Shown: positions 13,901-26,950 of the stretch, in pieces
Position numbering within the stretch: the stretch's first letter is position 1
Layout: each line of letters begins with the position of its first letter
Assembly: GCA_023231475.1 (NCBI GenBank)
Contig: JALJEE010001842.1
Location: forward strand, 1 to 60,902
Length of the DNA: 60,902 nt
Reading direction: 5' to 3'
From: Seison nebaliae
Taxonomy: Eukaryota > Rotifera > Pararotatoria > Seisonacea > Seisonidae
Translations under genes and position numbers: made by a program
Notes under the pieces: generated by a model
What the model was told of the DNA's origin: nothing
What the model saw: only the letters and a program-made list of their open reading frames with translations
Database searches by the model: none

Positions 13901-16130
13901 TACACTAGAACATTACCTCCAAACAAACGATCCATGTCGAGAGAAGTTCGTTGAATTGATACGAATGAATCAGAAAGAAGAGAAGAAACCGACAAGAACA
14001 AATATGATGAATGGAGATGAAGATATTAGAATGACAATCGATGATAATAATAAGAAGAATAAGAATATTGAAATGATTATTGACATTGATTCTAATCGAA
14101 TGGAAAAGAATGGATTGAAAAATATTGAACATTTGAATAAGGATTGGAATGATTCAATATCAAAAAGAAGTGAAGCGGCATCTCGATCAGCATCCGTTCA
14201 GAAATGGTTGAATGAAAATCATCAAATGCCAATAGAACATGAAACTCTTCAAATATCGACGACGAAGAAGAAACAGAGACATCTCTCACAATCACATATC
14301 AAACAAAAAGAAGGAAAATTGAATAAATTTCAAGAACAACAAGATCCTGATGACGCATTAGATGATTTTGATGAGAATTGTGATGGAATTGGAGAAGAAT
14401 CGACAAATAAACAAAACAATGTCAAAATTATGGAGAATCATGATATTGTCGATGTGTTGAGTTGTGATAATGTGAAGATCGATATTGATGATGAGCAGAA
14501 TCACAACGGGATATTGAAGAAGAAATCATTCGATACTCGACATCGATTAGAAGAGGAAGTGAATAAATTGTGCGTTGAGGAAGAAATTGATGAAGCGTAT
14601 GGAACCGCTCACAGATCACGAGACAAACGACGAATTATAAAAGGTAATGAAGCACTATTACATCATCAAGAACAACAACAACAACATATATTCCATGAAT
14701 CAAAATTAAAGAATAATGAATCGATTCGATTTAATGGAACTAGAGAAAAGTTAGTGGAAGAGAAAAAAGAAGAAGAAGAAGAAGAAGAAGAAGAAGAAGA
14801 AGAAGAAGAAGAAGAAGAAGAAGAAGAAGAAGAAGAAGAAGAAGAAGAAGAGAAACTGAGAAGAATTAATGACAAATTAACAGGCGAAATAAATGGTAAA
14901 GGAGTTGGTGAGAAGAAAATGAAGAAATTGTCGAAGCCTAATAATGATTATGATAATCGATCATTAGTTGACGAGAATTTATTCGAACATCTCCGTACCA
15001 CAAGTTGTTTCCCTTCGTCACCCAAAGTGGATACGATTAGTATGAGAGATTTCCAGATGAAAGGTAAACAGCGTTCGAAATTTACTTCTCCCTTCGAAAT
15101 TCATCGGAATGAAAGTTTGAGTACATTATGTGGACGATCGAGAAGTAATACGCCATTCCTCCAACAAAATCTTGGAACGACAATTAATCGAATGAATCGT
15201 TTAAATGAAATCAATTCATCAAATAAAACTGCCAATCGTAGTTTGTTAAGATCTAAACCGATTTCCGTTCAACGGACAATGAACAAGCAATATCCTTCAT
15301 CCAATATTGATCAATCGAAATGTGTAGATGGAAAGAATAATTTATTTATAAAGAAGAAGAATTATCCATTCTTCTCCGCCAAACGACAAACGAATTTCCA
15401 TTCACCAATAAATCAACCATTGACGACTCATATTGAAAAGAAGAAAAAATTTAATCAATCTCCAATTAATAATGACCAGTTTCTCTCACCACACACTTAT
15501 CTCAATTACAACATCAACAACAACACCAATGGTCAATCGAAGAGAAGTATCTCATGTTTTAACGAAATTGAATTAAATCAAGAGAAATCGGATGACAATC
15601 TCAAATCATTAGAGAGTACGAATTCGGGACAACTTCAATCTCCAAAATTACAAGATCTCCTCTATAGTAGTTCATCATTCACTCCATCGAGGATTAGTCT
15701 CAGTTCTCATCTTCGTCAACTAAAAATTGGGAAGAGTGACTCCGATAGTGGACATATCAGTGATTCAACCAGTCTTTGTAGTAGTGGTGGTGCTGGTGGT
15801 GGTGCTGCTGGTGTTACCGGTCTATTACCTACAAATGGATCAAGTATCTTAAATAATAACGAACGATATTCTCGTCGTCTTCAACGTCATTTTAATCAAT
15901 CGACATTAGAAGAAGAAGAAGAAGAAGAGGAGGAAGATGATGATGATGATGAAATAGGAGATGATGGAGGTTTGAGTGAAGAATGTATCAGATATTATAC
16001 ATCACCATCAATTATTGATGAATCGATGAGTAACATACCAAATCGAACTTTAAAGAATGTTAAACAAAACTATCTATCAAATGTAGCACATCAGAAGAAT
16101 CGGAATTATGATGTAAAGAAATCATTGATT

Positions 16131-16173
<43 letters not shown>

Positions 16174-16718
16174 TAATTAATTCAAATGTCCATCCCATTA
16201 GAAATGATCCTCATGGAATTTTACCATCAAAACATCGAGGACATTCTGTCACTCCTTCAACATATAATTATCATCATTCACATTCATCATCATCATCATC
16301 GATCGGTCATCAGAATAAACCGTTTCAATTGGCAGCACAATTATCTTCAATTCTCCAACAACAACAAGAGAAGATGAATGAATTTATGAAACAAGAGAAT
16401 TTGAAATATAATCGTCGAACATCATCAGGAATTGATACACAATCTGTTCTCTCCTCACCATTCTCTCATAAATATCGTTTACCTCAAGATTCTTATAGTC
16501 ATCTCTCATCAACTCCCACTACATCCATCTCGGCGTCAACTATGATGACTCCTTCACTCGTCATGAAGAAGACAAGTCGAATGACTCCTTCCAAATCATC
16601 ATATTACTCTCAAACTAAACGAAGAGATTCTTCTATGTCTTCCTCCATCGTTAATGGCCGTTCATCGTCTGTGCCAAGTTTCCTGAAGAATCCTATGAAA
16701 TTATCCACAAACAATTAA
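10975..16718 (+). CDS. GAS2-like actin-microtubule linker (Pigs/GAS2L family)
   Basis: Three exons: 10975-12330, 12415-12522 and 13857-16718, giving about 1441 residues. A calponin-homology domain (about residues 15-147) ends in CLLELARIGARFGV, the GAS2-family signature. A GAR (GAS2-related) domain (about 453-516) is split by the second intron: CKC-x-EPF in exon 2 and RQHVMIRDGVLWDTLEHY in exon 3. CH domains of this family bind F-actin and GAR domains bind microtubules. The long tail is disordered, with poly-Asp, about 28 Glu, poly-Asn and poly-Ser runs. It contains SNIP (residues 1213-1216), a fit to the SxIP motif that recruits EB1 to microtubule plus ends, as in vertebrate GAS2L proteins. 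An in-frame stop lies just upstream of the ATG. The single open frame ends at 12384, but only splicing restores the GAR domain. Convergent with CAPS. Confidence 0.92.
13391..13416. repeat. (ATT)n microsatellite in GAS2-like intron 2
   Basis: ATT trinucleotide run inside the 1334-bp second intron, which is by far the longest intron rebuilt in this window. Confidence 0.8.
14768..14850. repeat. (GAA)n tract coding about 28 glutamates
   Basis: Almost pure GAA repeat inside exon 3 of the GAS2-like gene, in frame as poly-Glu. Codon purity suggests recent expansion and likely length variation between individuals. Confidence 0.9.
16134..16172. repeat. (AAT)n tract coding poly-Asn
   Basis: AAT repeat in frame as about 13 asparagines in the disordered tail of the GAS2-like protein. 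Confidence 0.85.
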
Positions 16719-17460
16719 CTTGTTCAAATTTATTAACTGTCCGTCATTATATCGATAATAATTTCATTTTCTTTATCTGATACGCATTCCACATTTATCT
16801 TCTACTTTATTTTTACTTCTTTATTGATTGTTAGAATAATATTTTCACATAACTTATCTGAACGTTTTCAATTTCTATCTACTAGTTTCTTTCATCCAAT
16901 TCATTTGTAAATCACAAAAATACAAAAATAAATTTACGTTTAAAACATTGATTGAAACTATCGAATAACGAATGAATTTTAAATTGTTTCCAATATTATT
17001 TAAAAATAGTTGTGGCTTTACTGACTGTTGTGAACAATTCGATGAGAAAATCGTGATATGGACGATGTGAGAAAGATGTGACATAAAAATGACCTCATAG
17101 TGAAATGTTCTACATTCCAATCCTTACGGAACTATCCGAATTCACTTAATTGATTTATTAGTAAAGAAAATTTTCTTCTACGATATGTGACATGGAATAT
17201 AATATAACAATTATGGAACCATTAAATATAAGGAATATAACTAAAAGGAAGTAGTTTATTTACCGTAAAAATTGTTTTATTTATGAATAATTGAAAACTA
17301 GTATAGTTAATAAACAAATATTTATATAACTTGGAGAGATACAAATTGTGATGAGACAATAAATAGAAATAAATAAAATTGTATAGATTCGATTTGATTC
17401 AGATAATAAATTCTCTTTTTTGTACATTTAATTGGAGATGTGTTTCCTCCATAATTATAA
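16719..17460. other. Intergenic DNA between convergent GAS2-like and CAPS genes
   Basis: Holds the 3' untranslated regions of both neighbours. AATAAA is present on the plus strand near 16,926, and its complement near 17,247 and 17,278 could serve CAPS. No gene seen. Confidence 0.6.
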
Positions 17461-20400
17461 TTATTCTAATGAAATGTTCAATGTTGTATCTTCCACTTTT
17501 AATCGATTTGAAACGATCTGGTATTCTTTAGAATTCAAATTCTCTTCTGCCACTCCTTGCAATTCGAAACTAGAATGAATTTTCTGGTTTTCAAAATGAT
17601 AAGTTAATTTTTTTTGTTGACGTAAGAAGAATTATTGAATTAAATTAAACTTTTACCATGAGTGAAATGCACGTCAACTGATATGCATGTAATTGATGAT
17701 CTTTCCTTTCATCTAACCATTCATATACCGTCATGATTTGGGCGCGATACCAATCCTGTCATCAAATAAAATTTATATATTATTTTATTATAAATTTATT
17801 TGTAACCTGAAATAGAATGAGAACGAATAATTCATCCATTATCTTTTGACGTAATTGTTCGAGATTGGAATAAATAAATGTCACATACGATTGTCCCAAT
17901 TCGTTTACAGGTTTCTATTAATATATCCGAATTTATCAAATATAAGAATGAATAATAAAACGGTTAAAGAGAGAATTGGAGCAAATAATGATCCTTCATC
18001 ATAACGAGAAAACTTCTTCAAAGCTGATGATAACACACAAGTGAGTTTCATGAGAATTTGAGATTGGAAGTCTTTCAATGTCGTTTCTAAATAATCATCA
18101 ATTTTCGTATGATATCGATGCATCTCACCGTTCTCCATTGAACATAATTTTACTGCCTAAAAAAAATAAATTAGGAAGTATCGAATTATTCGTTTAACTC
18201 TACTCTTACAATCATTTATCACATTTACCATGACGCAACATTCGCTGGGAAGAAGATAATCACAACCAGCTGCTCCTAATAAACTTCCTTTCTTCATCCA
18301 TTGTTCAAAATATTTGGCAACTCTAAATTGTTCAAATTCATTGATTAATCCTTCAAATTTTAAAGAAAAAATAACCGAGCACAACAAGCTTCGATCATAT
18401 CGGCTGTCATTTGTTTCAAACGATTTTGAAGATGTTCATTGAACATTGCATCAGGCCAATGAAGATTTCGGATGAATGATTGGAGTGCTTCCAATTTCCA
18501 TAGAACCATATCAGAAGCTGCACAAGAATTACTAGAATTTCATAATGAATGAAAGTTAATAATGATTAATAAGAGGGGAGAAATGAGAACTCTTTCGGTT
18601 TCCAAGTTTCCTTCTCAAAATCATTGTTGATTGATTGGGCAATTGATGATTCCATCAAATCCACATATCTGATCAAGAGTGGCATATAAAGATCTTGTAG
18701 TTGCTGATGGAAGATTCCACCGTTCAATGTTTCATTTCCAATGAGGTAGTCATTCAGCATTTGGAATAATGGAAATGATTCCCATGAATCAGGTGATTGA
18801 CTTTCAATCGCTTGTTCTAAATCGACAAGAAACAACGACCAAAATACTTCTTCATGTTCCCGCATCAAATTCGGATATGTTTCAAATGCCTTTCAATTCA
18901 TTTCCATTATTTAAGAAAGATAAAGAATAATAAGAGGAAAACATGAAGATAAAATTCTTGATTCTGATTCAACACATCGATACATAACTCTGCCATAAAT
19001 AATACCGTTTCCAAATATTTCTTAGAACTATTCCCCGAATTATCTACATTCTGCTGTCTCTGATTCATCAACTGTTGTTGCTGTTGTTGTTGCATATCTG
19101 AAATTTAATCAATAAGTTCCAAGATGATATTCAATTCAAATTATAATTTTCATTAAAATGGTAATTAATCACACCAGGAAAGAATTGTGGTTAAGAAAAA
19201 TCAAATGAAGATTAGTCGAAATGAAAAACACCAAAATTCAAAAAGAACTTACACAAAATTCTTCACATTTTATTTCTTCGCCACAACAACAATATCATCT
19301 ACATGGAACTGATGCATAAAATAAAGAGCAATAACAAGAACAAAAATTAGAAAGAAGGAAATTAATGGAAATTCATCAATATTACCGTTGTTATAATTAT
19401 TCATTTCATTCGGATACATCGAATTAGCATTAATAAATCCGTTGCCTAATTTTCCGTTTTTTCAATCCAATTAAAAAATTTAACGATATCATTTATGATC
19501 ATTTAACAATTAAAATTCCATTAAAAGTTTAAAGAAAATTAATTATTAAAGAATATTATAGGAAGTTTTTATAACGATAAATTTTTCTTAAATCTCAAAA
19601 AAACCACCAGCTCAAAAATAAAATGATTACTCGCAAGAGTTTCATATGATTTGAATTGAAACAACATGAAAAATGTTTAAATAAAATCTCATCTAACCTT
19701 CCACTTTGACACTTTCTGATATTTTCTGATAATTGACTAATGCTGCATTCTTTAGACATCTTGTCAATACTTGATTCAAATCTTCTACCTGTTGATGTTG
19801 TTGTCGTTGTTGTTGACCAAGTACGGTCAATGTTGCGTCAGTGGTTAATATCTATTGATGATGATAATTTGATTAGTGAAATGTAGAAAGAAAACTTTTC
19901 CTAATAAGAGAATGGAATTCCTTAATCCGTTTTCTGGTCGACCAAACGGAAAACTGTAACGAAAATGAGTAATTTGATATTCGAGTAGAGTTCTCAATCG
20001 ATCACGTATTTGATAGAAATCGTCGAGTTCCTGTTGGAGAATTGAATGTAAACGTTTCGATGGTATTTCATTCGATTGTAATTGATTATTCACATTCGAT
20101 TGATCATTCATATTTGGATTGATATTATTATTATTCGAATTCATATTCTGATTATTATTCATGATATTATTATTATTATTATTATTTAAGATATTCTGAT
20201 TATTCATATCGTTATTAGATAACATCATGGATTGTTGAGATGGTTGAGTTGAATTGGTCGTATCAGAGACATGATTGGCACAAATAACGAAAGAGTCATA
20301 GAAACAATTTGGATCGACAGCAATACCTTCTTCAGCTTTCGACAACAAATTCTTTATATGACTCAAATGACGGATACATAATCGTACACTATACCTAGCA

Positions 20401-22643
20401 CAATATTCGTCTAATACAAATTGTTGATTGAGACTGAACCAGCCCAATGAATAATAATTCTCTTTCAAACGATAATCTAATAAATTCGTTTGTAATTGAC
20501 AGAACAGTTCATTATGGTTGAATGTACACGGTTCAGCATGAATAAAACCTTCCATCGTACTTTTACTGCTCTTCTCTTGTTCTTTTCTTTGATTATTTAA
20601 TTTGGATGGAGGGACAGGCTTATGTGTTTGTCCAGTAGCACGACATAATGCTTGTATCCAATTATTCCGATCATTTTCTTCATCCGTCGCAAACTGATAC
20701 ATATCGCCTTCTTTAACAATATTGAAGAAATGCTTTCCACCTTCCAATGCCAACGCTTTATCTATTTCACAATAATCAACTGTATAACCGTCAACGGCGA
20801 GAATGTCGGTAGGATCCGATTTCCTTTCCATAAAACAACAAATGGCAAAACGATATTGACTGACTTGTACTAAAATTAAATAACGTTTTTTCCATTTCTT
20901 CCAAATATTCTTTCCCTGACAATAACAGTAACCACACATTTTTAAATTTTGTGGTTTATTAATACGCACTACCAATTTCATCTTCAATTCTTCCGTAGCA
21001 TTTTTTGGTAATTGTAATTTCGCCCACATCGGTTGGCGATTATAAGTAGGAGTTGGTTTGATAACAATTCGTCCCAATTCTTTATCGTCCAAACTGAGTA
21101 CTCGAGAAGATTCAGTAAATAATTTCACTTTCACGATTGGTAACGGTTGATTGGTAGTGAAATCGCCTTGAGTATCCCAAATTGGTTTGGAGGCTTCGGC
21201 TTGACCAGTTCTCAATCGGGAACCGCCTTCAACTTCCATTGTACAATAAACGATTTTATTGGGTGCAAGGAATGATAAGCCTTTCACTTCCATGACGACG
21301 ATTTCTAAGGCGAATGTTAGAACGACATCTAATTTAGAGATGTATGTCTCATTATCATCCGTTTCTGATGTATGATAAAGACGATGACGACGTTTCTTCG
21401 TTGTATTTTGACCATTGATTAATGAAGAGCCTTTACTCACAGGCTGTCTCTCCAAATTCAACATTAATTCATTAATTTGATTCTTCATCTCTTCAAAATA
21501 TAAAGACTCCATTTCATGAATGACAAATTTTGGTGCTATTCTCTTCCTCAACATCATATCGACTTGTCGCTTCTTTTCACCTAACTCTCTCCGAATAGCT
21601 GCTGCTTGTTCATCCAAATTCCCTAATTGCGCCTCATTATAAATGAGTTGATGTTCGAATTTCTTGATATGGAGTAACTGTTGGAAAATGTCAAAAAGAT
21701 TTTCTTTATTGAAAACGATCTCTGTCGATGACAATGAAGTGAATGCAGTTTGATTTGCTGCATTTATATGTGTTTTCGATTTCTTTGCACCACTATCATC
21801 ATCACCACGACAAATGGCATCGAATTTTGCCATCCAAGCACTAATGACAGTCTCTTTACTCAAACCATCGATATCTGGTATTCCTCGAATACGTTTCTCA
21901 ATGTTCGCTTTAAATATTTCACGAAAATCATTAGCTGCTGCAGCTCCGTTATCGATCAATGATCGACATCGATCAGTTAACAAGAAAACATCAACGAAAG
22001 ATTGGATGGCATTATGGAAGGCTTCATCTGATGCTATTTGTGTCTCGCCAGAAAGAAATGATTCGAATCGTTTCTTTATCATTTGGAATTCATTTTTACT
22101 TATTTTTATAGCTCTTCTAATTCGATCAGTCGCCTGTTTCGAATTGAACGGATAAGCAACACATCGACATATAAATACATAAAGTTGAAGATTCTTCTGA
22201 TGAACAACTTCATCATCTTCTTCGAAATTCATTTGAACATTCGTATTCTTTGTAGTTAATGGTGTCGCTATCGTTGTTGTTGTGGATGTCAAATTGATTT
22301 TTCCTTCATTGAAGAATGAATCACTTGGAGATAAACCGTCGTCCATTCCACGATTATTTGTCAATGGATTAATGGTAAGAGAATTCATATTCTTCGTTAA
22401 ATTTCCATCATTCGATGAACGATTTGTTGGATGGTCGAAATCGGTCGTATCATTCAAATTCTTCATTTTATTTTGAACATTTGCATTATGCATTGAATTC
22501 ACTTTCCCATAAGATTGATCAGCAATCGATGAAGCATTCGCTATCGACAACTTATTCCCTCCACCATTCCTCTCACCAAAATTGTTCGATGATGGTGCAG
22601 TTCCTGTATCTGAATCATCATCACTACTTGATGGAGCTATCAT
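17461..22643 (-). CDS. Cadps: Calcium-dependent secretion activator (CAPS/CADPS, UNC-31)
   Basis: Eleven exons on the minus strand: 22643-19896, 19851-19698, 19445-19386, 19097-18943, 18889-18591, 18531-18376, 18322-18199, 18156-17962, 17914-17807, 17755-17657 and 17583-17461. All phases agree and give about 1406 residues, close to vertebrate CAPS. Visible parts are a disordered N-terminus, a C2-like domain (about 438-555), and a PH domain (about 571-675, with WKKWKKRYLILVQVSQYRFA and NNWIQALCRATGQ). The MUN/MHD region follows, with DLMESSIAQSI and FSRYDEGSLF nearly identical to known CAPS. CAPS binds PIP2 and SNAREs to prime dense-core vesicles for peptide and monoamine release. The 60-nt third exon keeps the frame whether in or out, so it may be a cassette. 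The conserved CAPS segment normally found just after exon 2 was not located. Confidence 0.95.
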
Positions 22644-24858
22644 TATTTAATATTGATTTTTTCTCTTCTACACACGTCTCACCTCGTCCACTGTCTAGAT
22701 GGAGAAAAGTGAAATTTTTAATTTCTTATCTTCTTTTCTATAAATTTATATTGAACTATAACAAAATTTCCTAAGTTTGAATCAATTCATTAAAATTCTC
22801 GTTTTTCTTTAAAAAAAATATTATTATAAATTATAATTATTATAATTCTTCCTTAATAAGAAAGACACCTCGAAGTGTTCTTTGAAATTGTCCAACCCCT
22901 TTTTCCGTTTTGGAAACTAGAGATGATTTGTAGAGATGAAAAGAAGAAATTGGAAGGAAAAAAGTTTAATAAGAAAAGAATTCAACGCAACAATTTGCCC
23001 ATTCTCATTTTTATGGTAGAAGAGGAAACAGGTGCAAATATGAGAGAAAAAGAGATTGAAAGACAAAAGCACTCGAATGGAAGAAGAGAGACCGGGAATA
23101 ATAGAAGATAACTGGTAATGCATAATGGAACTAAATAAAGATGACATTGAATTTAATAAGTAAACATAAAATTATTTCTGTATAATTCTATTTTCACCAA
23201 ATATTTGACGAAGAGAAGAAGATCTTCCACAAAACAACATCATAATCATATTCTATCAACACTTCAAACACTTATTCTATTTTCTCGTACACGAGTAGTT
23301 AATTTTAGACATAAAAACTATCCATTTCTATCCCAGAGGTAAGACGACAAAAGTGAGAACTAAATATTTCTTCAAAGGAGCCACTTCATCTTCATTCCAA
23401 GAGAATGAGATTCAAATTCACACACGAATGGAGAGAACACATTCATCCAGTTAAGTTACCAAGTAATTAAAATGAAAGAAAAGTTCTCATTCGAATGAAA
23501 TGATGAATTAGATTAAAATGATCTTCGTGCGACCAATCCACAAAAGCAATTCTCAGAAAAAGTCAATTAAAATGACAATTTCCTCCAAAACTTTTTTTAC
23601 ATGATAATAACACCAATATTTATCTCGTTTATGTGTTGGAGAGAACTCATCAAAATGACTCAATACAAAATAAAGACAAATGTTCATAACATCAATAAGT
23701 CATTCCATAATAATAATAATAATAATAATAATGATGATGATGATGCACATCATAGGAAGTATTGGTCTTAATAAAAATAATTGGAAAAGATAACGACAAC
23801 TCTTTTTATTATCTTCCATTCATTTCTGAGAACAACACGGAATATGTGGAAACATAAATGTAACTAATTATTCGTTGATCGTAAAAAAGATTGAATAAAT
23901 TCTCTTCCAACATTAACGATGGGGATGTTTCAATTGAAAACATTTTGAGAATAATTCAGTTGAAAACTTTCAATGAGAAATGATAATCCCACTTCATATT
24001 TCTCGCAAGGTCAACATTCTTACTTATTTCTATTGATGCTCCTATTGATTTAACTTGGCTTCCTCATCATCTGATATTGGGAGTGCACCACATCTTTCCT
24101 GTCTACAAGTACCAACAAACCTTAACAATATAAGTAAACACTTTCAATTTGTGCTAACACTAACAAGGAGAATGAGAATAATTTGATAATTCCCATTTAA
24201 AAGAAACAGATTCTAAAGAAACTTCCCGACTTTCTCTCGGTTACGAAATAAAAAAGTATTTAAGAGAAATTTAAGGAATAGAAAGAATTATTCATTTTAT
24301 TTCATTTGACATTAAGTAACATTAGTCGTCTATATGGAAGCGAGTGCAATTTCTTTGATTAAGAAAAAAATAAGAATATATGAAAGAAAACATTTTTTAA
24401 TTTCGTGCACAACACCAAACAACAAAAATAATATTATTATTATTGGTGATTTTTAGACGGTATTTTTTTTCAAAATTAATGAAGCACAGAATTATTCGAA
24501 TAAACATAATTAGAGATAATTCTTCATGCTTTCCAACAGTTTATTGGTTCACGAAAAAGATGAATAAATTATCAGCTTTATGCTCATCAATTTCGAATAG
24601 TCAGTAAATTATTATGAATCGACAACGAAATATTTTCAGGAAATAAAAGAAAATCGACGACTATCGACGTCTCACAAAACTATCCAAACGAATATCTGTT
24701 TTTTTGACTCTTCTTCCTTTTTCACCATTTAATTTATGAGCTTTCATCACATCCGATTTATATTAAAGAAAAAAAATTTCGTTCATCTTATGCAAATCAT
24801 CATAGTTGACGTTATTGAAGAAAAAAAATAATAAAAAAAAATTTTCTAATCGATTAAT
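22644..24858. other. Intergenic region, 2.2 kb, divergent CAPS/YIPF6 promoters
   Basis: Lies upstream of both CAPS (minus) and YIPF6 (plus), so it should hold both promoters and perhaps CAPS leader exons. I saw no reliable coding exon. A (TAA)n/(TGA)n microsatellite sits at about 23,708-23,744. A/T runs lie just before the YIPF6 start. Confidence 0.5.
23708..23744. repeat. (TAA)n then (TGA)n compound microsatellite
   Basis: About eight TAA units followed by about four TGA units in non-coding DNA. Confidence 0.85.
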
Positions 24859-25842
24859 ATGACGACGGTGGCCGCTAGCGCTCCCGACATAGCTCAATTC
24901 GAAACATATTCATTGAACGATGATCAGGTGAGTTTGAAATTAGTTTGAAATATATGAAAATTTTCATGGAAACGGTTTATAAGGATGATAGAACGGAATT
25001 GATAGCGGGACAAGATTTTGATACGATTGACGAACCGATAAAAGCGACAATCGTTTCCATTAGAATTATTCGATAAGAATTATTTCAATTTCAGATGCGA
25101 GATATACGAGCAATTGGACAGAAGATAACTCATGTCATCTTTCCTCGATCGAACAGTACATTATTACGAGATTGTTTATTCTCTTCCTCTTTCTCTTGTC
25201 TTTCATCTTTTCTTCTTTTAAATTTAGGGGATTTGTGGGGTCCATTATTCATTTGTATCATTTTATCATTGTTAAAATTTAAAAATTTTAAATAATGAGA
25301 ATTAAATGTTTATTTCAATAGATTACTGAAAGGATATTCTGATAGTCATGTGGATGGAAATGGAAATCGATTAAAAACGATTGGAACAGCTCCAGAATTC
25401 GCTCAAATATTTCTCTTGATTATTATCGGTTCATTTACTGTCACATTAAACACATCATTATTAGGCGGATCGATGTTATTTGAATTATTTATAATTATTT
25501 GATAAATTATTTCTTTTTCAGATCTTTCTTCCAATCTGTTTGTGCTCTCGGTTATTGTCTCATTCCATTGACGATAACATCATTAGTCGTCGTTCTTTTA
25601 AATTTATTGAAAAGTTCAACTTTTCTCTTCTTCTTTAAAATCGTTATTATTGTCATCTCACTCGTTTGGTCCATTTACGGTTACTTATTAATTTTTATTT
25701 CTTTTCATCATTTCCATTCGTATTTTTAGCCAGTACAATCTTCCTCTCCAATTCCATCAAAAAAGAACGACGATTACTCATCGTTTATCCCATTTGGCTC
25801 TTCTACTTCATTATCAGTTGGCTCGTTTTATCCAAATCATAA
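24859..25842 (+). CDS. YIPF6: YIPF6, Yip1-family Golgi membrane protein
   Basis: Seven small exons: 24859-24927, 24984-25052, 25095-25173, 25228-25270, 25322-25474, 25522-25679 and 25730-25842. They encode 227 residues; human YIPF6 is about 236. The cytosolic N-terminus carries the family block ATIMRDIRAIGQKITHVIFP, followed by LLRDWDLWGPL, whose Trp is created exactly at a splice junction. Five hydrophobic segments follow, with LGYCLIPLT and VYPIWLFYFIISWLV matching Yip1-domain transmembrane helices. Yip1 proteins act in Rab-linked ER-Golgi traffic and Golgi structure. All introns are 42-56 bp; only the first has a canonical GTGAGT donor. Confidence 0.94.
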
Positions 25843-26006
25843 ATTATGTGAAAACATCTGAAAAGAGAGAATTTGATAATTAAAAAGGTTTTAATGATGG
25901 ATTATATCATTCTTCTTTCGAAATAATTTCATCTCGTCACATATTATTAGACGTTCATTTCTTCATTTATAATTTATATGAAATAAAACAATATTTCTGA
26001 TATATG

Positions 26007-26642
26007 TCATTCTTTTTTAAAATCCGAATATTCTTTCCATAATTTTTCCAACTTCTCATTTTGAAATTGGGAATTTGAAGGAGATCCATCTGATAATTTC
26101 GAGAGAAATGACATGTCATCGTCGAAAAGTTTGATGGCTAATTTGGAATCGATTAAAGAGATTGGTGGCAAATTCCATAATTTGGAGAAACGTCGAAAGA
26201 AGATGGATTGTTCATGAGAATGATAAAGTCTTCCATTAATCGAATTCATAAATAAATCACACAAATGGAATGGAATAGCTGAATGATAAAATTGATTCAT
26301 TGTCAACCAATGAGAATAATTAGATAATTTAATTTTATATTTCTCTTCATTCCATTTCCATTTACATCGATCACTTTCCCATTTCAATCGATCATATAAT
26401 TGAGATGAATTGAGAATGTGATTTCCAACAAACGGTAAATCGTCACATTTAATATAATTCAATTCATTTCCACATTTAGAAAGATAATTAAAATTATTCT
26501 CTTTTGAATTTACCGATTGGAATTGTCGATAGAAAAACTCGAGAAATACAACGTCTTTGAACGATGTTGTGAAGTTTTTGTGTTTGGTCTCATTGAGAAA
26601 TAATCGACCGAAATGATCAATATAATAATAATATTTCCTCAT
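26007..26642 (-). CDS. UPF0598 family protein (C8orf82 homologue)
   Basis: A single exon encodes about 211 residues from the ATG at 26642; the frame stays open a little upstream but only with a TTG. The N-terminal YYYYIDHFGRLFLNETKHKN, the FKDVVFLEFFYRQ block and LSKCGNELNYIKCDDLPFV match the conserved half of the UPF0598 family, as does NGRLYH further on. Biochemical function is unknown in the family. The vertebrate protein carries an N-terminal extension that I do not see, so a 5' exon above 26,650 may be missing. It lies 164 bp from the YIPF6 stop (convergent) and is divergent from the reductase gene. Confidence 0.87.
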   Translation of the reverse strand: MRKYYYYIDHFGRLFLNETKHKNFTTSFKDVVFLEFFYRQFQSVNSKENNFNYLSKCGNELNYIKCDDLPFVGNHILNSSQLYDRLKWESDRCKWKWNEEKYKIKLSNYSHWLTMNQFYHSAIPFHLCDLFMNSINGRLYHSHEQSIFFRRFSKLWNLPPISLIDSKLAIKLFDDDMSFLSKLSDGSPSNSQFQNEKLEKLWKEYSDFKKE

Positions 26643-26950
26643 AATTCTTTTCAAATCTTTCTAGCGGAACACTTCTGACAATCACTTGTGAGATTTATTC
26701 TAATATTTATCGAAAGCTGATAATTTGAATATTTTCCCTAGTCATTTTAATTTCTTTATGAAAAATTTTTATTTAATCTCTTGATAGATGATTCAATTCT
26801 CTGCCTTTATTTCATTTGTTTCATTTTGACTATAACCAATCATTTATAGATATTTTAAGATAATAATCTATAATAATTATATCATATTATATTCTTTTTC
26901 CTAATTTTAAATTCTTTTATTATTTCTATTCAGTCAAATCAAAGCAAAAT
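26643..26950. promoter_or_regulatory. Short divergent promoter region, UPF0598 / b5 reductase
   Basis: Only 308 bp separate the start codons of two divergent genes, so both promoters must overlap here. The sequence is strongly AT-rich, with several TATA-like stretches near 26,870-26,900. No specific element could be assigned. Confidence 0.5.

Noticed and set aside
14666-14875. Poly-Ser frame antisense to the GAS2-like poly-Glu tract
   Set aside because: Shadow of the GAA repeat; the plus strand is clearly the coding strand.
17584-17656. Non-AG acceptor for the last CAPS intron, suggested by the open sequence before 17,583
   Set aside because: Using the CCAG acceptor at 17,584 gives a normal GT-AG intron and the expected family residues (FELQGV).
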